Of a DNA stretch of 63,947 nucleotides, positions 35,965-44,552 are shown in pieces. The stretch comes from CAYLNL01 sp964385175. GTDB taxonomy: Bacteria; Bacteroidota; Bacteroidia; Flavobacteriales; Flavobacteriaceae. Location of the stretch: the NCBI GenBank assembly GCA_964385175.1, contig CAYLNL010000013.1, positions 1-63,947 of the forward strand. The letters are read 5' to 3'. The translations under genes were made by a program, and so were the position numbers. The first letter of the stretch is position 1. Every line of letters begins with the position of its first letter. The notes beneath the pieces are model-generated. The model made no database searches. It had not been told where the DNA came from and saw nothing but the letters and a program-made list of their open reading frames with translations.

Positions 35965-36147
35965 ATGGCTAAAAAAGGCAACCGCGTTCAAGTGATATTA
36001 GAATGTACCGAACATAAAGATTCTGGTATGCCTGGCGTATCTCGCTATGTTTCTACCAAAAACAAAAAAAACACCCCCGACAGGCTGGAGTTGAAAAAAT
36101 TTAACCCCATTCTCAAGAAAATGACCCTTCATAAAGAAATTAAATAA
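35965..36147 (+). CDS. rpmG: 50S ribosomal protein L33
   Basis: The 60-residue protein has the L33 core V-I-L-E-C-T-E-H, Y-V-S-T-K-N-K-K-N-T and P-D-R-L-E-L-K-K. Only one cysteine remains of the four-Cys zinc ribbon, the C- form common in Bacteroidota. It starts 21 nt after rpmB. Confidence 0.97.
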   Translation: MAKKGNRVQVILECTEHKDSGMPGVSRYVSTKNKKNTPDRLELKKFNPILKKMTLHKEIK

Positions 36148-36160
36148 ATACTTCAGCATC

Positions 36161-36313
36161 ATGGCAAAGAAAACGGTAGCAACCTTGCAAACGAGTTCAA
36201 AACGATTGACGAAGGCAATAAAAATGACTAAATCGCCTAAAACAGGAGCTTATACTTTCGTAGAATCTGTAATGCCCCCTGAAATGGTAGATGGCTGGTT
36301 GAAACAGAAATAA
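36161..36313 (+). CDS. DUF4295 small basic protein
   Basis: A 50-residue frame, M-A-K-K-T-V-A-T-L-Q-T to W-L-K-Q-K, matches the DUF4295 family that follows rpmG in nearly all Flavobacteriia. It is highly basic and begins 13 nt after rpmG, so it is probably a ribosome-associated protein. Function unknown. Confidence 0.92.
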   Translation: MAKKTVATLQTSSKRLTKAIKMTKSPKTGAYTFVESVMPPEMVDGWLKQK

Positions 36314-36365
36314 CAAACAAATTTACTGAAGCAGGCAGAACTCATTTTATACTTTCTACAGCTTT

Positions 36366-36393
36366 AATAGCCCGAATCTGAATTTGGGCTATT
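36366..36393. terminator. stem-loop terminator of the rpmB operon
   Basis: AATAGCCC (36366-36373) pairs with GGGCTATT (36386-36393), and four further pairs (one G-T) extend the stem towards a CTGA loop. There is no long T run, so termination could be partial. Confidence 0.55.
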
Positions 36394-36512
36394 CTATTAT
36401 GTATAATGTAAGAATTTATGAAATACACTATATATATCAGGAAAAAATCCTAACTATGCAGTTTAAAACAGCTATTCCACATTTTAAACGTATGGTTTAA
36501 AAAACAAAGCAA

Positions 36513-37655
36513 ATGGATTTTACACTTACCCAAGAGCATCGTTTAATACAGAAGACTGCGCGAGATTTTGCACAGGCGGAATTGTTACCCGGGGTTATTG
36601 AACGAGATGAAAAGCAAGAATTTCCTGCCCAACAAGTAAAAAAGATGGGAGAGCTGGGATTTATGGGAATGATGGTTTCGCCCCAATACGGGGGCAGTGG
36701 TTTAGATACGCTGTCTTACGTGCTGGCCATGGAAGAAATTTCTAAAATAGATGCTTCGGCTTCTGTGATTATGAGTGTTACCAACTCTTTGGTTTGTTGG
36801 GGACTGGAAAAATTTGGCACGGAAGAACAGAAACAAAAATATTTGGTTCCGCTGGCGGGAGGCGAAGCGATAGGGGCTTTTTGTCTTTCTGAACCGGAGG
36901 CGGGAAGCGATGCTACCTCTCAGAAAACCACTGCGTTAGATATGGGAGATTATTATTTAGTGAATGGCACTAAAAACTGGATTACAAATGGTAATACAGC
37001 ATCTTTTTACCTGGTTATTGCCCAAACATACCCAGAAAAAGGACACCGGGGCATCAATGTCCTTATCTTGGAAAAAGGAATGAAAGGTTTTGAAATTGGG
37101 CCAAAAGAGCAAAAATTAGGCATACGAGGTAGTGATACACATTCGTTAATTTTTAACGATGTAAAAGTTCCCAAAGAAAACCGAATAGGTGAAGATGGGT
37201 TCGGGTTTAAATTTGCAATGAAAACTCTTGCGGGCGGGCGCATAGGCATAGCTGCGCAAGCGCTCGGGATAGCTTCGGGTGCCTATGAACTGGCAAGGAA
37301 ATATGCCAAGGAACGCAAATCTTTTGGTACAGAAATATGCAACCACCAGGCAATTGCTTTTAAATTGGCAGATATGTACACCCACATTGAAGCTGCCCGT
37401 AAATTGGTATGGAATGCTGCTTGGGACAAGGATAGCGGTAATGATTATGGGCTTTCTGGGGCTGTAGCAAAGCTATACGCTTCGCAGGTGGCTATGGATA
37501 CTACTATCGAGGCGGTTCAAATTCACGGCGGCAATGGGTATGTGAAAGACTATCACGTGGAGCGATTGATGCGCGATGCTAAGATTACCCAGATATATGA
37601 GGGCACCTCAGAGATACAGAAAATAGTTATTTCCCGAAGTATTTTAGCAGATTAA
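36513..37655 (+). CDS. acyl-CoA dehydrogenase
   Basis: The 380-residue flavoenzyme has C-L-S-E-P-E-A-G-S-D-A (about 125-135), W-I-T-N-G (about 157-161) and the C-terminal catalytic Glu in Q-I-Y-E-G-T-S-E-I-Q. It fits the short/medium-chain acyl-CoA dehydrogenase group (380-residue standard) that oxidises acyl-CoAs with electron transfer flavoprotein. It stands alone. Exact chain length preference cannot be read from the sequence. Confidence 0.96.
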   Translation: MDFTLTQEHRLIQKTARDFAQAELLPGVIERDEKQEFPAQQVKKMGELGFMGMMVSPQYGGSGLDTLSYVLAMEEISKIDASASVIMSVTNSLVCWGLEKFGTEEQKQKYLVPLAGGEAIGAFCLSEPEAGSDATSQKTTALDMGDYYLVNGTKNWITNGNTASFYLVIAQTYPEKGHRGINVLILEKGMKGFEIGPKEQKLGIRGSDTHSLIFNDVKVPKENRIGEDGFGFKFAMKTLAGGRIGIAAQALGIASGAYELARKYAKERKSFGTEICNHQAIAFKLADMYTHIEAARKLVWNAAWDKDSGNDYGLSGAVAKLYASQVAMDTTIEAVQIHGGNGYVKDYHVERLMRDAKITQIYEGTSEIQKIVISRSILAD

Positions 37656-37687
37656 ATAGGTGGTTGACGCCCTATAATTTAAAAAGA

Positions 37688-37716
37688 TAGCGTTCTTTAA
37701 ATATAAAAGAACGCTA
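37688..37716. terminator. terminator downstream of rplT
   Basis: An 11-bp perfect stem (37688-37698 with 37706-37716, TAGCGTTCTTT and complement) has a 7-nt loop. On the minus strand the stem is followed by a T-rich tail, so it mainly ends the thrS-infC-rpmI-rplT transcript, and it separates this from acyl-CoA dehydrogenase. Confidence 0.75.
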
Positions 37717-37736
37717 CTTATTGAGAAGTCTTAGTT

Positions 37737-38081
37737 TTAGGCTACTTTTTCTACTATTGCTTTAAAGGCATCGGGGTGATTCATAGCCAAATCGGCCAGT
37801 ACTTTGCGGTTAAGGGCTACACCATTGGCTTTTAGTTTTCCCATAAACTGGGAATAAGACATGCCATGAAGCCGGACGCCTGCATTGATACGAACAATCC
37901 AAAGAGAGCGGAAACTTCGTTTTTTGTTTCGGCGGTCTCTATAGGCGTAAAGCATGGCTTTTTCAACGGCATTTTTAGCTACCGTCCATACATTTTTGCG
38001 CCTGCCAAAGAAACCCTTGGCTTGTTTCATAATTCGTTTTCTGCGAGCTCTTCGAGCTACTGAGTTTACCGATCGGGGCAT
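37737..38081 (-). CDS. rplT: 50S ribosomal protein L20
   Basis: The 114-residue protein begins M-P-R-S-V-N-S-V-A-R-R-A-R-R-K-R and has Y-R-D-R-R-N-K-K-R-S-F-R and W-I-V-R-I-N-A, the L20 hallmarks. L20 binds 23S rRNA and starts 50S assembly. It is the last gene of the thrS-infC-rpmI-rplT operon. Confidence 0.98.
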   Translation of the reverse strand: MPRSVNSVARRARRKRIMKQAKGFFGRRKNVWTVAKNAVEKAMLYAYRDRRNKKRSFRSLWIVRINAGVRLHGMSYSQFMGKLKANGVALNRKVLADLAMNHPDAFKAIVEKVA

Positions 38082-38109
38082 AGTTTTTTACATTTTTTTG
38101 TAGCAGGCG

Positions 38110-38140
38110 ATTTCTCTATCTAGTATGCTGTACGAGAAAT
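38110..38140 (-). promoter_or_regulatory. hairpin in the rpmI-rplT spacer
   Basis: The 107-nt spacer between rpmI and rplT is unusually long for this operon and holds ATTTCTC (38110-38116) with its complement GAGAAAT (38134-38140). In other bacteria L20 represses its own operon through such RNA structures. Here this is only a possibility. Confidence 0.3.
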
Positions 38141-38188
38141 TCTTTTTGAGCGCTGCTCCAAGGTTATACAATAAACAGATTAGAAAAT

Positions 38189-38386
38189 TTATTTTAAACG
38201 CAGTTGCTCCTTAACGCTGGTTTCATCATGAGGATGCACCAGTGCATCATGCGTTAGAGCTAATTTTCTGCGCTTCGATTTTTTGGTCAATATATGATTT
38301 TTAAAAGCGTGTTTTCGCTTTATTTTACCAGAACCTGTAACTTTAAAACGCTTTTTGGCGCTCGATTTGGTCTTCAACTTAGGCAT
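38189..38386 (-). CDS. rpmI: 50S ribosomal protein L35
   Basis: The 65-residue, very basic protein begins M-P-K-L-K-T-K-S-S-A-K-K-R-F-K, as in L35, and ends V-K-E-Q-L-R-L-K. Between infC and rplT as usual. Confidence 0.97.
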   Translation of the reverse strand: MPKLKTKSSAKKRFKVTGSGKIKRKHAFKNHILTKKSKRRKLALTHDALVHPHDETSVKEQLRLK

Positions 38387-38448
38387 ATTCTTTTATATTA
38401 AATGGGGTCTCTCTATTATTTTTCCTTACTTTTTTATAAAGGTAGGGT

Positions 38449-39003
38449 TTATTTTACTTTTTTAGGAGCCATTACTATCGTCATCCGTTTTCCCTCCAAT
38501 TTAGGCATTTGTTCTACTTTACCAAACTCTTCTAATTCTGAAGCTAACTTGAGAAGTAAAATTTCGCCCTGGTCTTTATACACAATGGAACGTCCCTTAA
38601 AAAAAACGTAGGCTTTGAGTTTGGCGCCATCTTTTAAAAACTTTTCGGCATGTTTCTTTTTAAACTCAAAATCGTGGTCGTCTGTCTGGGGACCGAACCG
38701 TATTTCTTTAATAACAATTTTACTGGTTTTTGCCTTTAACGCCTTATCTCGCTTTTTTTGCTCATACAAGAACTTTTTATAGTCCATGATTTTGCAAACA
38801 GGCGGTGTAGCATTAGGAGAAATCTCCACCAGGTCTAACCCCAACGCATCGGCCTTATCAAGAGCATCTCTCGTAGAATAAATTCCTACCTCAACATTAT
38901 CGCCTACCAAACGTACCTCGCGAATACGAATTTGGTCATTAATTCTGTGAAGAGGCGGTTTTTCATTCCTTCCCCGAAAAGGCGTATTGTTTTTTTTATG
39001 AAT
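38449..39003 (-). CDS. infC: translation initiation factor IF-3, probable AUU start
   Basis: The canonical N-terminus is encoded in frame upstream of every ATG, GTG or TTG: Lys-rich K-K-N-N-T-P-F-R-G-R then P-P-L-H-R-I-N-D-Q-I-R and E-V-R-L-V-G-D-N. The codon that begins this is ATT at 39003-39001 (ATA lies two codons further up). AUU is the known autoregulatory start of infC in Escherichia coli. From ATT the product has 184 residues, the normal IF-3 size. A TTG at 38910 would remove the essential N-terminal domain. IF-3 binds the 30S subunit, and it discriminates against non-AUG starts, including its own. The gene follows thrS by 36 nt. Confidence 0.93.
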   Translation of the reverse strand: MHKKNNTPFRGRNEKPPLHRINDQIRIREVRLVGDNVEVGIYSTRDALDKADALGLDLVEISPNATPPVCKIMDYKKFLYEQKKRDKALKAKTSKIVIKEIRFGPQTDDHDFEFKKKHAEKFLKDGAKLKAYVFFKGRSIVYKDQGEILLLKLASELEEFGKVEQMPKLEGKRMTIVMAPKKVK

Positions 39004-39039
39004 GTTTATAGCTCTATATTTTTAGTTAAACACCTATTT

Positions 39040-40980
39040 TTAAAAAGGTTGTAAAGTACTTTCAATTTCTTTACGAACCTGTTCTGTAAACTCCTGGAGG
39101 CTGTAACTACCGGTATTTCCTTCGCCATGTTTTCGCACCGATACGGTATTTTGCTGCATCTCTTGTTCTCCCACAACAAGCATAAACGGTATTTTCTTCA
39201 ACTCTGCTTCCCGTATTTTCTTGCCAATGGTTTCGTTACGCCTGTCAATGAGGGTGCGAATTTCGTTATTTTCCATGAAATGCAAAACTTTTTCAGCATA
39301 TTTTTCATATTTTTCGCTCACGGGCAGTATTACCGCTTGTTCCGGCATTAGCCAGAGGGGAAAATTTCCGCCGGTGTGTTCTAACAAAATAGCGACAAAA
39401 CGCTCCATGCTGCCAAACGGAGCGCGGTGTATCATAACAGGCCTATGAAGCGAATCGTCACTACCCCGGTAGCTCAAATCAAACCGTTCCGGCAAATTAT
39501 AATCTACCTGGATGGTTCCTAATTGCCAGCTTCTTCCCAATACATCTTTTACCATGAAATCTAGCTTGGGCCCATAAAAGGCCGCTTCGCCGGTTTTCAC
39601 CACATAATTCAGCCCTTTCTGCTCGGCAGCGTTAACGATGGCAGCTTCTGCCTTTACCCAGTTTTCTTCGCTGCCTATATATTTATCAAGTTTTTCAGGG
39701 TCTCTCAGCGAAACCTGGGTGGTGAAATCTTTAAAGCCCAGCGAGCCGAACACATAAAGAACCAGGTCTATAACATTCTTAAACTCATCGTCTAACTGGT
39801 CTGGGGTGCAAAAAATATGAGCGTCATCTTGAGTAAACCCCCGCACACGGGTTAACCCATGCAATTCGCCGCTTTGCTCATACCGATACACGGTGCCAAA
39901 TTCTGCATAGCGTTTGGGCAAGTCTCTGTAACTCCATGATTTTGAATTATATATCTCACAATGATGAGGGCAATTCATGGGTTTTAACATAAATTCCTCA
40001 TCGGGCTTGGGAGTTTTTATGGGTTTAAAACTATCCTCACCATATTTGGCATAATGCCCCGAGGTAACATATAGTTCTTTCTGCCCGATATGAGGGGAAA
40101 CTACCTGCTCGTAGCCAGCTCGTTTCTGGGCGCGTCTTAAAAAATTTTCCAGGCGTTCCCGTAACATAGCTCCCCTGGGAAGCCACAAGGGCAATCCCTG
40201 CCCTACCTTGGGAGAAAAGGTAAAAAGTTCCAGTTCTTTCCCTAACTTCCGATGGTCGCGCTTTTTAGCTTCTTCCAGCAGCGCCATGTATTCATCTAAT
40301 TCTTTCTGTTTGGGAAACGAAATGCCGTAAATACGGGTAAGTTGCGGATTGTGCTCATCTCCCCGCCAATAGGCGCCTGCTATAGAGAGTAGCTTTACCG
40401 CTTTAATGAGGGCTGTGTTGGGAATATGCCCTCCTCGGCATAAATCGGTAAAGGTAGCATGGTCGCAAAAAGTAATGTCGCCATCTTCCAGGTTTTCAAT
40501 GAGCGCAACCTTATATTCATTTCCCTGTTTTTTATAATATGCTATAGCATCTGCCTTGCTCACAGAACGCATTTTAAAATTGTGCTTCCCTCGGGCAATT
40601 TCTATCATACGCGTTTCAATAGTGGGAAAATCTTTTTCAGAAATAGGCTGAGTACCTAAATCTACATCATAATAAAATCCATTCTCAATGGCGGGTCCAA
40701 TAGTGAGTTTAACACCTGGATATAGTTCTTCCAGCGCCTGCGCCAATACGTGAGCGGTAGAATGCCAGAAGGCGCGTTTGCCCTCGGGGTTGTTCCAGGT
40801 ATATAGAACAAGGCTTCCATCTGTAGTAAGGGGAGTGGAAATTTCAACCGTTATACCATTAAAACTGGCAGAAATAATGGCTCGCGCCAAACCTTCACTA
40901 ATGCTTTTAGCTACATCCATAGGAGTAGAAAAGCGGGCTACTTGCCGCACCGACCCATCTGGCAACCTGATAGAAATCAT
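39040..40980 (-). CDS. thrS: threonine--tRNA ligase
   Basis: Start at ATG 40980 gives Met-Ile-Ser-Ile-Arg-Leu-Pro-Asp-Gly-Ser, the TGS domain opening; 14 extra upstream codons have no likeness. The 646-residue protein has the editing domain (H-S-T-A-H-V-L-A-Q-A), class II motifs M-L-K-P-M-N-C-P-H-H, T-R-V-R-G-F-T-Q-D-D-A-H-I-F and the C-terminal anticodon-binding domain. It charges tRNA-Thr, and it heads the thrS-infC-rpmI-rplT operon. Confidence 0.98.
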   Translation of the reverse strand: MISIRLPDGSVRQVARFSTPMDVAKSISEGLARAIISASFNGITVEISTPLTTDGSLVLYTWNNPEGKRAFWHSTAHVLAQALEELYPGVKLTIGPAIENGFYYDVDLGTQPISEKDFPTIETRMIEIARGKHNFKMRSVSKADAIAYYKKQGNEYKVALIENLEDGDITFCDHATFTDLCRGGHIPNTALIKAVKLLSIAGAYWRGDEHNPQLTRIYGISFPKQKELDEYMALLEEAKKRDHRKLGKELELFTFSPKVGQGLPLWLPRGAMLRERLENFLRRAQKRAGYEQVVSPHIGQKELYVTSGHYAKYGEDSFKPIKTPKPDEEFMLKPMNCPHHCEIYNSKSWSYRDLPKRYAEFGTVYRYEQSGELHGLTRVRGFTQDDAHIFCTPDQLDDEFKNVIDLVLYVFGSLGFKDFTTQVSLRDPEKLDKYIGSEENWVKAEAAIVNAAEQKGLNYVVKTGEAAFYGPKLDFMVKDVLGRSWQLGTIQVDYNLPERFDLSYRGSDDSLHRPVMIHRAPFGSMERFVAILLEHTGGNFPLWLMPEQAVILPVSEKYEKYAEKVLHFMENNEIRTLIDRRNETIGKKIREAELKKIPFMLVVGEQEMQQNTVSVRKHGEGNTGSYSLQEFTEQVRKEIESTLQPF

Positions 40981-41005
40981 ACACTCTTTCTTTTTCTCAA
41001 GGGTG

Positions 41006-41013
41006 CAAAGATA
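41006..41013 (-). promoter_or_regulatory. -7 box for the thrS operon
   Basis: Minus-strand TATCTTTG, an exact TAnnTTTG, about 25 nt before the thrS ATG. Confidence 0.6.
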
Positions 41014-41125
41014 GTAATCCAAAGGAATATTACGTTGCTTGTTTTTAAGATGACGCTACTTGGTGTTGCTATATGGATAGATTTTTCTCACAAAATTTTG
41101 CTGCGGGCTTGCATGTTGAAAATTG

Positions 41126-41133
41126 TATATTTG
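41126..41133 (+). promoter_or_regulatory. -7 box for the lipoprotein gene at 41196
   Basis: TATATTTG is an exact TAnnTTTG; the leader would be about 55 nt. Confidence 0.5.
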
Positions 41134-41195
41134 CGTAACCATTACTTAGAGAGTTAGTAGATTGGTTCTTTACCTGGTGGGCTAATTTAATAAAC

Positions 41196-42248
41196 ATGAA
41201 AATAAATGTATTGTTACTATGTATTGTCCTGGCATCGGCTATACAGTGCAAAAAAAATACAAAGGGTTCAGACTCTATGGGTTCTGTGGCTAACGGGGAT
41301 GGGGTAAACGTGTATCCTGATAAGGAGTTGATGCGTTTTGTGGATAGTGTGGCTGCCTGCGACCCTGCAAGGTGGAGAAAGGAACTTTCATTTTATCCCG
41401 ATTCAATATATAATAGCCAGGCATCTGTTAATAAAGAACTATCGCTTACTGATTTTGAGGGGTTGAAACGGAGTTGTCGGGAGAAAAAAATAAAACTTTC
41501 TCTCCTTACTAAACTTTTTCCTGGAGAACGTATTGATACTATTCGCATTGAGAAAGGATATTTTCCCTTGGGGGTATATTCTTTTTCTGAAAGTGGTTTG
41601 GAGCAGTTTGCTGTTGAGGTGTATGAGGATGGATGGACGAGTAGGTTGTATTTTTTCGACAAGAACCGACTTATAGGGAAGCACTCGGTTTTTCATAAAT
41701 ATGGTTTGGAGTTGGAGCATTTTAAGGCTGGCGATGGGGAGTGGGTTGTTTATTATAAACAAAATTTGGTGAGCGGGTCAGGTATATGGTGGTGGAATGC
41801 TCTTTTTTTTAAGTATTCAAACGGAATGTTGCTTCCTGTGTTAGATGAGCTTCAAAGCGCTAATCTCAGGGATTATTCTGGGAGGCGCTCGTATCGGTTT
41901 GAGGCAAGGTTGCTAAAAACAAACCCGCTTACCATGAAAATGGTGTATTCTGATGAGTTTCCCGACCCTGCAACGGGAGCGCCTATAGAAATTCTCAACG
42001 ATTCTACAGAGGTTGTATATGCCTGGAGCGATGGGCAAAAACAGTATGTGGCAGATTTTACTGGCTCAACATTAAACAGGGATAAAATTATATCTTATTA
42101 CGAGGGAGAGAATGCTCTTTTATTTATATACTCTCACAAAAATTTACTAAAAAATCTTATGGGAGATGCAGATTCTTTAAAACGCAAGGCGGTGCGAGCC
42201 TATCTATCAGAAGCAAAAAGTAACTATGCGAAAGCGGGTAAAAGGTAA
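41196..42248 (+). CDS. lipoprotein of unknown function
   Basis: The 350-residue product has a signal with lipobox-like A-I-Q-C (Cys about 18) followed by Lys-Lys and a Gly/Ser-rich linker, so it is likely an outer- or inner-membrane lipoprotein. The mature part alternates charged and aromatic residues with W-W-W-N and Y-D-Y patterns suggesting a beta-rich fold. I do not recognise the family. It lies 68 nt before the hydrolase gene. Confidence 0.75.
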   Translation: MKINVLLLCIVLASAIQCKKNTKGSDSMGSVANGDGVNVYPDKELMRFVDSVAACDPARWRKELSFYPDSIYNSQASVNKELSLTDFEGLKRSCREKKIKLSLLTKLFPGERIDTIRIEKGYFPLGVYSFSESGLEQFAVEVYEDGWTSRLYFFDKNRLIGKHSVFHKYGLELEHFKAGDGEWVVYYKQNLVSGSGIWWWNALFFKYSNGMLLPVLDELQSANLRDYSGRRSYRFEARLLKTNPLTMKMVYSDEFPDPATGAPIEILNDSTEVVYAWSDGQKQYVADFTGSTLNRDKIISYYEGENALLFIYSHKNLLKNLMGDADSLKRKAVRAYLSEAKSNYAKAGKR

Positions 42249-42316
42249 GCGACAGGCTTTTATGGGAAAATTTCACGAAATTGTTTTTTGTGGGCATATA
42301 GGTACATTTTTTTAGT

Positions 42317-43165
42317 ATGAAGTATATAAAACTCATTTTAACTGTTCTCTTACTACTGCTTTTTATTGCATTTCTTTTGGTAGTGCGAATGGGGTTTAAA
42401 AAATCTGATGCAGCTATTACAACCTACTTTAAAAAACAGGCTCTCTCCATCGGTATCCATTCAGTAGCTGTTGGCAATCGTTCTATACGCTATGTTGAGC
42501 ATACGCATTCTTCTGACACTGTGTTGCTATTTATCCACGGTGCGCCGGGGGGATTAGATGCTTTTTTCCCCTACCTGAGTGATAGCCTTCTAAGAGCGCA
42601 TTTTTCCATGATAGCTGTAGATAGATTGGGCTATGGCGAATCGGGTTATGGAGCTCCCGAGCCGTCTATTGAAGGGCAGGCAAAATCGTTACTGGTTCTT
42701 CTTGAAAAATATCCTTCTAAAAGATGGATTTTGGTAGGGCATTCTTTCGGCGCTCCTATTGCAGCCTATATGGGTTACCTGGCGCCTGCTGCCGTGGAAC
42801 GGGTTATTCTGTTGGGGGCAACGGTAGATGCACAGGAAGAAAAAAACGAATGGCTGGCTAAAGGAATGAATACTTTTCTGCTGCGCCCGCTTTTAAGCAA
42901 GGCATGGAAAGTTTGCATAGCAGAGAAGATAAGGCATTCTACGGAACTCCAAAAGATAGAATATATTTGGCGAGAGTACCCGGTGCCGCTACTGGCTATA
43001 CATGGAAAAAAAGATAAGTTAGCGCCATACTCCAATATAAAGTTTCTATTTAAAAATGTTGCTAAAGAGCGTTTTAAATGCCTTCCTCTATCCAATGAAG
43101 GACATCTTTTTATTTTTACAAAACCGGGCATTCTGCGGGAACAACTCATGTCCCTGGGAAAATAA
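42317..43165 (+). CDS. membrane-anchored alpha/beta hydrolase
   Basis: The 282-residue protein has an N-terminal membrane anchor (residues 4-23). The fold motifs are F-I-H-G-A-P-G (oxyanion), G-H-S-F-G with nucleophile Ser143, an acidic residue in H-G-K-K-D and the catalytic His in N-E-G-H-L-F near the end. It belongs to the general alpha/beta-hydrolase group; substrate unknown. It follows the lipoprotein gene and may be co-transcribed. Confidence 0.88.
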   Translation: MKYIKLILTVLLLLLFIAFLLVVRMGFKKSDAAITTYFKKQALSIGIHSVAVGNRSIRYVEHTHSSDTVLLFIHGAPGGLDAFFPYLSDSLLRAHFSMIAVDRLGYGESGYGAPEPSIEGQAKSLLVLLEKYPSKRWILVGHSFGAPIAAYMGYLAPAAVERVILLGATVDAQEEKNEWLAKGMNTFLLRPLLSKAWKVCIAEKIRHSTELQKIEYIWREYPVPLLAIHGKKDKLAPYSNIKFLFKNVAKERFKCLPLSNEGHLFIFTKPGILREQLMSLGK

Positions 43166-43250
43166 TCTTACACTGGCACATAAAAAATGGCATTGACAGG
43201 TAATTTTTAAAAACCCCCGAAAACATCTTAAAAAAATCGAGTAATCCTTT

Positions 43251-44135
43251 TTATCCAATAGAGGCGGAAACTGCCTCTACTGCCGGGTCTATTTTTTTCA
43301 CCAATCCCTGGAGTACTTTGCCGGGACCAACCTCTGTGAAAAGGGTAGCGCCATCTTGTATCATCTGCCGCACGCTTTGTGTCCAGCGCACCGGCGCTGT
43401 GAGCTGGGCTATGAGATTTTTCTTAATGGTAGCTGCATTGATAACTGCCGAAGCGGTTACGTTTTGATAGATGGGGCAAACGGGTTGCCGAAAGGTGGTG
43501 TTTTCTATGGCTATGGCTAACTCTTCGCGAGCCGGCTCCATTAAAGGAGAATGGAAAGCGCCTCCTACTGGCAATAGCAAGGCGCGTTTAGCACCCGCTG
43601 CTTTAAGGGCTTCACAGGCTGCCTGAACAGCAGTTACATCGCCTGAAATAACCAGTTGCCCGGGGCAGTTGTAATTGGCAGGCACTACGGTTCCTTCTAT
43701 AGAAGCGCAAATTTTTTCTACAGTAACATCATCAAGTCCCAGTACCGCCGCCATAGCGCCGGGGCGCCAGTCGCACGCTTTTTGCATGGCGGCTGCCCGT
43801 TTAGATACCAGGCGCAGGCCATCTTCAAAATCGAGGGCGCCATTTGCTACCAAAGCAGAAAATTCGCCTAATGAATGCCCCGCCACCATATCGGGCTGCA
43901 AGGCAGCGCCCATTACCTTACTCATCACCACCGAATGCAAAAAAATAGCGGGCTGGGTAACATCTGTCCGTTTCAAGTCTTCTTCTGCACCGCTAAACAT
44001 GGTCTTCGTGAGAGAAAAGCCGAGTATTTCATCTGCCTGGTTGAATAGCTCCCGGGCTAACAAATGGGTTTCGTAGAGTTCTAAGCCCATTCCAGGTTGT
44101 TGCGAGCCTTGTCCGGGAAATATATATGCTTTCAT
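43251..44135 (-). CDS. fabD: malonyl-CoA:ACP transacylase
   Basis: The 294-residue protein transfers malonyl from CoA to acyl carrier protein in fatty acid synthesis. It has F-P-G-Q-G-S-Q near the start, G-H-S-L-G-E with nucleophile Ser88, and the catalytic His in G-A-F-H-S-P-L-M near 197. It stands alone, without fabH, fabG or acpP beside it. Confidence 0.96.
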   Translation of the reverse strand: MKAYIFPGQGSQQPGMGLELYETHLLARELFNQADEILGFSLTKTMFSGAEEDLKRTDVTQPAIFLHSVVMSKVMGAALQPDMVAGHSLGEFSALVANGALDFEDGLRLVSKRAAAMQKACDWRPGAMAAVLGLDDVTVEKICASIEGTVVPANYNCPGQLVISGDVTAVQAACEALKAAGAKRALLLPVGGAFHSPLMEPAREELAIAIENTTFRQPVCPIYQNVTASAVINAATIKKNLIAQLTAPVRWTQSVRQMIQDGATLFTEVGPGKVLQGLVKKIDPAVEAVSASIG

Positions 44136-44154
44136 ACGTTACTATTTGAAAGTG

Positions 44155-44162
44155 CAAAAATA
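44155..44162 (-). promoter_or_regulatory. -7 box for fabD
   Basis: Minus-strand TATTTTTG, an exact TAnnTTTG, 19 nt before the ATG of fabD. Confidence 0.55.
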
Positions 44163-44194
44163 AGGGTTTTCTTTAGAGGTAACAATCAGGGCGA

Positions 44195-44350
44195 ATTTTA
44201 GTAATGAGATATGAGTATTGAGTATTGAGAACTATATGCTTTGCGCTATTGGCAGTAAATTATAGAATCAAGAGCCAAGAGCCAAGAAAGAGGAGCCAAG
44301 ACAGTTTTTATTTTTAATAGCCGGCGGTTTCAACCGTCGGCTTTAGTAGT
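44195..44350 (+). repeat. dispersed heptad/hairpin repeat, single diverged copy
   Basis: A single unit between fabD and priA with the GAGTATT-type heptamers, a CCAAGAG-type heptamer array and the hairpin GCCGGCGGTTTCAACCGTCGGC (44320-44341). In this copy one G replaces A and one C replaces T on the left arm; the hairpin still pairs throughout, with the wobble moved to another position. The rest of the 44.2-44.55 kb gap has no coding sequence. Confidence 0.8.
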
Positions 44351-44552
44351 GAGAAACAGTATGAATTTAAAATTGATAATTGATAACTCTCCTCTGTATT
44401 TTCTTTCTGTGAAAAACTTAGCTTAACGCTCTTTCTTTTTACGATAGAAGCAAGAGCATAGAACATAGATATTAGACAGCTATAAATCAATAAAAAGGAG
44501 GGTTACTTGTGGGGATGAAGAAGGTAGGTTTCAGGGTATGAACAAGACTAAC

